From JBCCGR01 sp039029195 (lineage in GTDB: Bacteria; Pseudomonadota; Alphaproteobacteria; Rhizobiales; Rhizobiaceae): DNA of 18,678 nt. A program made the position numbers and the translations under genes. Below are positions 13,599 through 18,678 of this stretch, in pieces; positions within the stretch are counted from its first letter, which is position 1; every line of letters starts with the position of its first letter. Location of the stretch: positions 1 through 18,678 of the forward strand of contig JBCCGR010000067.1 of the NCBI GenBank assembly GCA_039029195.1. The letters run 5' to 3'. Under the pieces are notes generated by a model. That model did not search any database. It was given only the letters and a program-made list of their open reading frames with translations, and was not told the origin of the DNA.

Positions 13599-15848
13599 AT
13601 GAATTGGGGGCTCGGATTTGGACTGGAGCGGATTGGCCTGTTGGCGCTCCGCTTTCCGAACTGGGCGAGCCTTTTTGTGGTCGCCTCGATTGCCGTTTCA
13701 GCTGTCATTCTTCCCCGCCTCGGCTTTGACGGCAATGTGGTCAATTCCGTCGGTCATGACGGCAAGGCATTTGAAGATTTTGCCTATCAGACGACTCAGT
13801 TTTACGAGTACTCCGCCGATGTTGCTGTGCTTGTGCGATCCGACACGCTGTCGACGGCAGAGGGGCTGGAAAATCTCCGCAATCTGCATCTGGACCTGAC
13901 GCTCGATGAGGGTGTCGAGACCGTATTTTCGATCTTCTCCCTCAACGAGGTGGCGGAAGACGGCGAAAACATCGACCCGCTGGTGCCGGATGAATTCACC
14001 GATGATGCCCATGCCAAATCCGCTCTGGCTTCGCTTTATGAACGCGAACCCTCGGTCCGCTCGATCTTTTCTGTCGAAAAGAACGCGGCGATCCTGCTCA
14101 TTCACGCGGCGGGTGGTCCGGCGCTCAGCGAGACCAATCTCAAGGTGCGCCTTGGTATTTTGCGTAACACAATCAAGGAATTGGCATCTGACGATCTGAC
14201 GTTCAGCCTGTCCGGCATGCCGCAGATCAGGGCGGCAATCGTGGATGCGATCATTTCCGATCAGACCGTGCTGACGCTTGCCGGCATCATCCTCGGGTCG
14301 ATTGTCGCCTTCATCATTTTCCGCACCATCCAGAGCGCGTTGATTTGCGCTTTGCCCGCTGGTATCGCGGTTCTGTGGGTGCTGGCGACCTTTGCGGTGA
14401 CCGGCTCCAGGCTCGATTTCTTCACCACGATGTTGCCGTCGCTCACGCTGATCATCGCCTTTGCGGATGGCATTGTGCTCTATTTCCGCTGGCAGACGAT
14501 CCATTCAGCCGGTGGTGACGGGATCGAGAATTTGCGCGAGGCGGTGCGCCGGGTCGGTCCGGCATCGGCGCTCACCTCTATCACCACGGCGCTTGCCTTT
14601 TCCTCCTTCGGCTATGCTTCCGCCCCGGCGATGAAGGATCTCGCCGTTTACGGCGTTGCGGCGGTTGGCTTTGCCTTTCTTGCGGTCATCGTTGTTTTGC
14701 CGCTCGGCTGCTACTGGATGGTGCGGCTTGGCTTTGTGGGGTCGAAACGCCGCCAGCCGGCGCTGAAGCCGCTCGGCAAGGTGATTGCATCGAGCACGAC
14801 CCGCTTTCCCGTCCCCACCGTGGCGGCGGCGCTGGTGCTGCTTTGCGTTTGCACCTACATGCATTTTCAGCTTCGCCCGTCCTATGCGATTGAAGACTTT
14901 TTGCCAGTGAATTCAGAGACTTCCGAGGCTGAAAAATTCGTGGACGAGACCTTTGGAGGGACTTCGCAATATTATGTCATTGTTCCCATCGCGCCGGGTG
15001 AGACTTTCGCCGGGCCGCAAAGCCGCGCCCGGGTGCAGGAGGTGAACGACCGCATCGCCGCGCTGTTTGATGAGGGCTACACCCTGTCGCTGGCGGCCCT
15101 TTGGAACCGGCTTGCCGAAAACCGAATCGCGGATGTCGCCGGTCAGATCAGCGACGCACCGGACTATGTCCGCCTGCGGCTCATCTCCAAGGACGACAAG
15201 AACATGCTGGTGTCGGTGCGCACCTCTTCCGGTGCCAGCACACTGGTTGCGGAAACCGACGTGAAGCGCATGCGCGCCGTCCTCAAAGACCTTGATTATG
15301 CTGATCAAATTCGCATCACCGGGCTTGGTGTGTTGTTGTCGGCGGAGTTTCCCCGCCTCATTGACCAGCTTCGAACGGGGCTTTTGATTTCCATCGGACT
15401 TGCGATGATCATCGTCGGTATTGCCACCCGTAGCCCACTGCTGGCTCTGGCCTCTTTGGTGCCCAACCTCTTACCCATTCTCTTCACCGAAAGCGTGATG
15501 TGGCTCTCCGGTTCAGCGCTCGATGTCACCAATGTGGTTGCGCTCACAATCGCGTTCGGCATCGCGATTGATAATGCGGTGCATGTGATCAACTCCTATC
15601 GCGGCGTGTCGCTGAGCAGTGACCAGCCGTTTCTTGGTTCGCTGCGCGATGCGATTGAGGAAATATCCCCGGCACTGATTGCCTCGACCGCGATCATCTG
15701 TGTCGCGGCGGTCATTACCCAGTTTTCTTCTTTGCCAAGTGTGGCGGAACTAGGCGTTCTGCTCATCGCGACGTTGATGGTGGCGCTGATTTCCAACCTT
15801 GCCGTGCTGCCCTCCTGCATGATGGTGCTGTCTCGACTGAAGCGATGA
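13599..15848 (+). CDS. RND-superfamily (MMPL/COG1033-type) exporter
   Basis: A 749-aa inner-membrane protein with the two-fold RND layout. TM1 (about 22-40) is followed by a periplasmic loop (45-215) and a five-helix block (about 222-378) containing IAFADGIVL with D290. A second single TM (about 404-422), a second loop and a second five-helix block follow, with IAFGIAIDNAVHVINSYR near 650-670. The charged residues in those motifs are the usual proton-relay sites. It is shorter than AcrB-type pumps (about 1030 aa) and closer to the bacterial MMPL/lipid-exporter group. No membrane-fusion or outer-membrane partner gene is adjacent. The substrate is unknown; lipids or hydrophobic compounds would be typical. 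The ATG at 13599 has only a weak ribosome site. Confidence 0.87.
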   Translation: MNWGLGFGLERIGLLALRFPNWASLFVVASIAVSAVILPRLGFDGNVVNSVGHDGKAFEDFAYQTTQFYEYSADVAVLVRSDTLSTAEGLENLRNLHLDLTLDEGVETVFSIFSLNEVAEDGENIDPLVPDEFTDDAHAKSALASLYEREPSVRSIFSVEKNAAILLIHAAGGPALSETNLKVRLGILRNTIKELASDDLTFSLSGMPQIRAAIVDAIISDQTVLTLAGIILGSIVAFIIFRTIQSALICALPAGIAVLWVLATFAVTGSRLDFFTTMLPSLTLIIAFADGIVLYFRWQTIHSAGGDGIENLREAVRRVGPASALTSITTALAFSSFGYASAPAMKDLAVYGVAAVGFAFLAVIVVLPLGCYWMVRLGFVGSKRRQPALKPLGKVIASSTTRFPVPTVAAALVLLCVCTYMHFQLRPSYAIEDFLPVNSETSEAEKFVDETFGGTSQYYVIVPIAPGETFAGPQSRARVQEVNDRIAALFDEGYTLSLAALWNRLAENRIADVAGQISDAPDYVRLRLISKDDKNMLVSVRTSSGASTLVAETDVKRMRAVLKDLDYADQIRITGLGVLLSAEFPRLIDQLRTGLLISIGLAMIIVGIATRSPLLALASLVPNLLPILFTESVMWLSGSALDVTNVVALTIAFGIAIDNAVHVINSYRGVSLSSDQPFLGSLRDAIEEISPALIASTAIICVAAVITQFSSLPSVAELGVLLIATLMVALISNLAVLPSCMMVLSRLKR

Positions 15849-16036
15849 GGCCGCCAGAACCTCAGGAGGCCGCACCGGACTCACCCATGTCAACGTCCCT
15901 CACGATTTCACCAAACCAGATGTGACCTCCAAGACCTTTGTGGCGGGAGCATTCCGCCCTATAAATGGCCGGAATGGAGTTGGCGGGACCTGACACTGAT
16001 GATCGCCCGCATCAAATGAACCAAGGGAATCCGGCC

Positions 16037-16564
16037 ATGCTGCGTACAACAGCTGTTTGTCTGCTTGCCGCCACGATGCTTTGCGCCCACCTGCCAAACA
16101 ACGCACAGGCCGCAGGCGCCAAGGCATTTCTAGAAAAAATGCAGGGTAAGTGGCGGGGCAGGGGCAAGGTGAAGGCGACGCCGACCGCCAAGTCGCGACG
16201 GGTCAATTGCACCATCACCGGAACGCTCAATGAGGGCACGCGCAAGCTTGAAAATGCCGGGCTTTGTGCCACCGCACAGGGGCGGCAGCGGGTTTCAGGC
16301 TCAATCGGCTATTCTGCGGACGGATCAAAAATCGCCGGTGTGTTTTTCCGGCAGAGCGGCGATGTTCAGGTGACCAAGTCGCGCGGGACCGTTTCCGGCA
16401 ACACACTGCTGCTCACCTCTACGCTTGTTGGTGCCCGCGCCGGCCGCCTTGTGCGCACCCGCACCACGGTGAAGCTTTCAGGTTCGAAGAAGTTCACCAT
16501 CTCCGTCTCCGCCAATGAAGGCAAAGGCTGGGAAAATCTGGGATCAATCAGTTTTCGGAAGTGA
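16037..16564 (+). CDS. Small exported protein of unknown function
   Basis: A 175-aa protein with a clear signal peptide (MLRTTAVCLLAATMLCAH, cleavage near AQA-AG at about 26). The mature part starts with FLEKMQGKWRGRGKVK and continues as predicted beta strands rich in Gly, Ser, Arg and Lys. Two cysteines (VNCTITG and GLCATAQG) could form a disulphide. This pattern recurs in uncharacterised exported proteins of rhizobia-like bacteria and suggests a small beta-barrel, but I cannot name a function. I chose the ATG at 16037 because it starts the signal peptide and has AAGGGA 8 nt upstream; in-frame ATGs at 15965 and 16016 would put hydrophilic residues before it. It lies 188 bp after the RND gene. 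Confidence 0.8.
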   Translation: MLRTTAVCLLAATMLCAHLPNNAQAAGAKAFLEKMQGKWRGRGKVKATPTAKSRRVNCTITGTLNEGTRKLENAGLCATAQGRQRVSGSIGYSADGSKIAGVFFRQSGDVQVTKSRGTVSGNTLLLTSTLVGARAGRLVRTRTTVKLSGSKKFTISVSANEGKGWENLGSISFRK

Positions 16565-16927
16565 GGGGGAGGGTGCCGGTTTTCAAGCTTGGGTCTGGTG
16601 ATCGTTTGTTTGTGGTGGCAGCAAAATAACCATTGGCGCCAATGGCGACTGTGTGGACGAAGCAGACCTCCAACCGTTCCATTCGAATTTGCGAGAAACT
16701 TCCGTTCCTGAAGTTTATTCTGTCCTGGATCCTGCGAATGAGACACACCCAGCAGCCGTTTGCCAGCGACGTGAAAACTGACCCTGGATTTTGACTACGA
16801 GCGAAGTCTGCAAGTCGTCCGAAATCAGTCGCAACTGCGCCATGCCCGCGGTGTTTGTGTCAGAATTCGCGGAAGTGAGCCACCATCAAGAATTTTCGGC
16901 GTCTGTGGCAGCTGCGACGTCGAACAT
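16565..16927. other. Intergenic stretch of 363 bp without a believable gene
   Basis: Lies between the convergent exported-protein and SnoaL-like genes. Open frames here have no ribosome site or recognisable product. It contains the perfect palindrome at 16630-16645. The first 15 bases after the stop (GGGGGAGGGTGCCGG) recall the core of the repeat family, but too briefly to call a copy. Composition is more AT-rich than to the left. Confidence 0.55.
16630..16645. repeat. Perfect 16-bp palindrome
   Basis: CCATTGGCGCCAATGG is its own reverse complement. It could be a dimer binding site. It has no spacer for a hairpin loop, so it is a poor terminator. It is about 70 bp beyond the exported-protein gene and 280 bp beyond the 3' end of the SnoaL-like gene, so it has no obvious promoter to serve. 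Confidence 0.6.
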
Positions 16928-17422
16928 TCAACGGTCAACGTAGAGCTTTCGATGGGTCATCAGCCAACCATTTTCTGACTTCTTCCAGTTGATTTTGTAG
17001 ATGCCGGTAGCTGCAACAACTGGCTTTTGACCCGGTATAACATGAGTCACGAGCATCATGTGTTCCGTAACAGCCTCGTCTGCGGTCAATTCTTCGAACA
17101 CCAAGCCGGAGAAGTGATGACGGGACTGCTTTCCCGCCAGACGCTTTCCATGCGCCTGTTTGGCGTATCTAAGGATGTTTTCGCGCCCTCTTACGACCGG
17201 TGGCTGTTTCTCCGCACCCGTCAGATGCCATTCAAAGGCACCGTCTTCCGCGACCAACTGAACGACCCCATCAGAATCCTTGCGATCCCAGAGCTGAGAA
17301 TACCTTGCCAGTTGATCGGCAATCAAAGCACGGTCTTTCAGATGTGCGTCTTCGACAAATTGCTGCGACTGAGCGAGCGCTGGAAACGCGAAAAAAAGAC
17401 AAGCTATCAGATACATTCGCAT
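16928..17422 (-). CDS. Secreted NTF2/SnoaL-like protein
   Basis: A 164-aa protein with a signal peptide (MRMYLIACLFFAFPALAQS, cleavage after about residue 18) and a single alpha+beta cone fold of the NTF2/SnoaL type. It shows the first helix DRALIADQLARYSQLWDRKD (29-48), then QLVAEDGAFEW (55-65), VVRGRENILRYA (76-87) and the HHFSGLVFEEL strand (102-112). This fold hosts small hydrolases, isomerases, dehydratases and ligand binders. I see no motif that decides among them. The ATG at 17422 has GGGAGA 8 nt upstream. It lies 89 bp downstream of the Crp/Fnr-type regulator on the same strand and may be co-transcribed. Base composition is lower in GC than in the bet and hmg genes. Confidence 0.78.
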   Translation of the reverse strand: MRMYLIACLFFAFPALAQSQQFVEDAHLKDRALIADQLARYSQLWDRKDSDGVVQLVAEDGAFEWHLTGAEKQPPVVRGRENILRYAKQAHGKRLAGKQSRHHFSGLVFEELTADEAVTEHMMLVTHVIPGQKPVVAATGIYKINWKKSENGWLMTHRKLYVDR

Positions 17423-17511
17423 TGTTTGGTTCTCCCGGTTTGCGGTTTGTCTGAATACTGAAACACGCACGTGAGGTCACAAACTGCCAACGAGTTGGCA
17501 AACAGAAGTCT

Positions 17512-18171
17512 TTAGCTTGGTATCGGGTATTGAACGAGCAGGTCCGGATCAAGCAATTTGATTTGCCCGTATTTGATCTCCACCAATTGTTGTCGCTTCA
17601 ATTTCTGTAGTTGGGAACCCAGCGCATACCTCGATACCCCTAGAACGCGAGCCATATCGGCTTGTGTGAGTTTTAGCACGCCGTCGTCATCAACGTTCTC
17701 AATCAGGAAAGATCTCAAACGAACCCTTAAGGGAAGCGTGCGTTCTTTGTGAGCGAATTCTGTCGCCTTGGAAATCGCCCAACCCAGGCTCAGAATTACA
17801 CCGCGGCGCAACACTGGGTCTGTGTCGATGAGTGTCCACAACGTTTTCCGGTCGACACACGTCACGATGCTGTCTTCTACCGCCTCGAAAACGAAACTGG
17901 CCGGTCTTTCCGTCAAAACAGCCATGAGACCCCAGGTGGAACCGGGACCTAAGTAGCCGTAAATCCACGCATTACCGAGTTCGTCTGTAACAGAAATAGA
18001 AAATCGACCCTTTTCAATGATGAATAGTTCGGGGAAATCATCGCCCAAATTAACAACCATCTGCTTGGATTGGTAGAACCGTCGAACTCCGGTAGCTTTC
18101 AGCTTTTCCAAAGCGGCCTCAGGCATGTCAGGTTCGAAGTCTAACCCCTGGTTTGGCCTTGGTTCACTCAT
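17512..18171 (-). CDS. Crp/Fnr-family transcriptional regulator
   Basis: A 219-aa two-domain regulator. The cyclic-nucleotide-binding-like beta roll spans about 25-115 (LFIIEKGRFSISV, YGYLGPGSTWGLMAVLTERPASFVFEA). A dimer helix follows at about 118-145, then a winged helix-turn-helix at about 168-196 (LTQADMARVLGVSRYALGSQLQKLKRQ). The Glu of the GELGL motif that contacts cAMP in Crp is absent (GSTWG), and there are no Fnr-type cysteines. It therefore probably senses something other than cAMP or oxygen, or no ligand. I prefer the ATG at 18171, which gives a family-like length; an in-frame ATG at 18240 would add 23 residues of low-complexity basic sequence. No strong ribosome site supports either. 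Confidence 0.85.
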   Translation of the reverse strand: MSEPRPNQGLDFEPDMPEAALEKLKATGVRRFYQSKQMVVNLGDDFPELFIIEKGRFSISVTDELGNAWIYGYLGPGSTWGLMAVLTERPASFVFEAVEDSIVTCVDRKTLWTLIDTDPVLRRGVILSLGWAISKATEFAHKERTLPLRVRLRSFLIENVDDDGVLKLTQADMARVLGVSRYALGSQLQKLKRQQLVEIKYGQIKLLDPDLLVQYPIPS

Positions 18172-18678
18172 TTCGCGAAGTCGCTGTTTTGGTTTCGGAC
18201 GTGCTGAGTTGCAGCCTTGGCTTCGAAGGCGAGCAGGCAATCGATTGCTGTTTTTAGCAAGGAACCCACCCTATAGTTGATGCTAAGGAGACAGGCTACA
18301 CAGCAACGCACATCCCTGCCAACCAATCGCTCCGGAAATGGTCTTGAGGAGCACAACCGGCTCTTGAACGTCAGCATCGGAGAGATAGCTCGCAGTGGGC
18401 ATGCAACTGCAAAGAAAACCTGCTTTCTGCGCCGCAGGCCAATCTATCCGAGTTTAATCATGGTCTGCATTGGGCTTGATCCGGAACTTAGCGGCGGCCT
18501 TGCTTTCGATCGTAGTGCAAAAAAGTCAGCCCATGCCCGCCGTTCGGTTTGCCAATCGTCGCCTCTCCAAAGCGGAACATTGAGTTGGGATTGTTCTTTG
18601 CGTTCTTTGATTAGTGACCGCTTCGCAACATTTCCGTGAGCATATCCCAGACCCTCCTTATGCGACGATTGGTTCGGA
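18172..18678. other. Right-end stretch of about 500 bp without a confident gene
   Basis: The first 70 bp could be extra coding sequence of the Crp/Fnr gene or its leader. A 120-codon open frame on the plus strand (18277-18639) has no ribosome site, an Arg/Ser-rich product and no recognisable family, so I do not call it. The segment around 18500-18620 (CCGTTCGGTTTGCCAATCGT and AAAGCGGAACATTGAG nearby) looks like degenerate intergenic repeat sequence, from memory only. The regulator's promoter should lie near 18180-18300, but I cannot place it. Confidence 0.45.

Noticed and set aside
13698..14504. 268-codon open frame on the minus strand
   Set aside because: Lies opposite the RND gene; its highly charged Arg/Asp/Gln-rich product is typical of an antisense shadow in GC-rich DNA.
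16366..16746. 126-codon open frame on the minus strand overlapping the exported-protein gene
   Set aside because: No ribosome site, no family, and it overlaps a gene with a convincing signal peptide and start.
18277..18639. 120-codon open frame on the plus strand
   Set aside because: No ribosome site and a low-complexity Arg/Ser-rich product with no recognisable domain. Kept as unassigned sequence.

Overview
This 18.7 kb window looks like chromosomal DNA from an alphaproteobacterium, most likely of the Hyphomicrobiales (Rhizobiales). The main support is a choline-binding protein that matches Sinorhizobium ChoX residue for residue at its ligand positions. It is backed by a BetI/BetA-type choline locus, a MarR-controlled homogentisate locus and GC-rich palindromic intergenic repeats. 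The order is inferred from family resemblance; no rRNA or other marker gene is present. Fifteen protein genes are well supported or probable; I see no tRNA, rRNA, CRISPR array, transposase or phage gene.

Layout. (1) 162-995 (-): a class D (OXA-type) beta-lactamase. (2) 1102-4313: a homogentisate (tyrosine/phenylalanine) degradation locus, with hmgA and a fumarylacetoacetase gene on the minus strand and a MarR regulator diverging on the plus strand. A perfect 18-bp palindrome lies between hmgA and the regulator. (3) 4685-6846: an enolase-superfamily sugar-acid dehydratase-like gene, a stand-alone Lrp/AsnC ligand-binding (RAM) protein and a convergent LysE-family exporter. (4) 7328-13381: a choline module. 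A choX-choW-choV ABC importer operon (-) diverges from a tightly overlapped betI - GST - betA operon (+), with a BetI-type operator between them. (5) 13599-16564: an RND/MMPL-type exporter and a small exported protein of unknown function. (6) 16565-18678: a visibly more AT-rich end with a secreted NTF2/SnoaL-like protein, a Crp/Fnr-type regulator and two stretches with no convincing gene.

How the genes work together. In the choline module, ChoXWV would import choline and BetA would oxidise it towards glycine betaine. BetI, sitting on the shared intergenic operator, would tie uptake and oxidation to choline supply. The usual betaine-aldehyde dehydrogenase gene betB is absent and a glutathione S-transferase gene sits in its place. 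In the homogentisate locus, HmgA opens the ring and fumarylacetoacetase cleaves the final product; the maleylacetoacetate isomerase step is not encoded here.

The most striking unexplained structure is a family of four large interspersed palindromic elements (1-139, 2169-2350, 4370-4541, 6962-7189), all in the same orientation. The complete copy is about 228 bp, with nested inverted repeats. Between copies, a central hairpin shows paired compensatory substitutions and another hairpin keeps a GNNA-type tetraloop, which suggests that a folded structure is conserved. A second point of interest is the sugar-acid dehydratase-like enzyme, in which two normally invariant aspartates of the active site are replaced.
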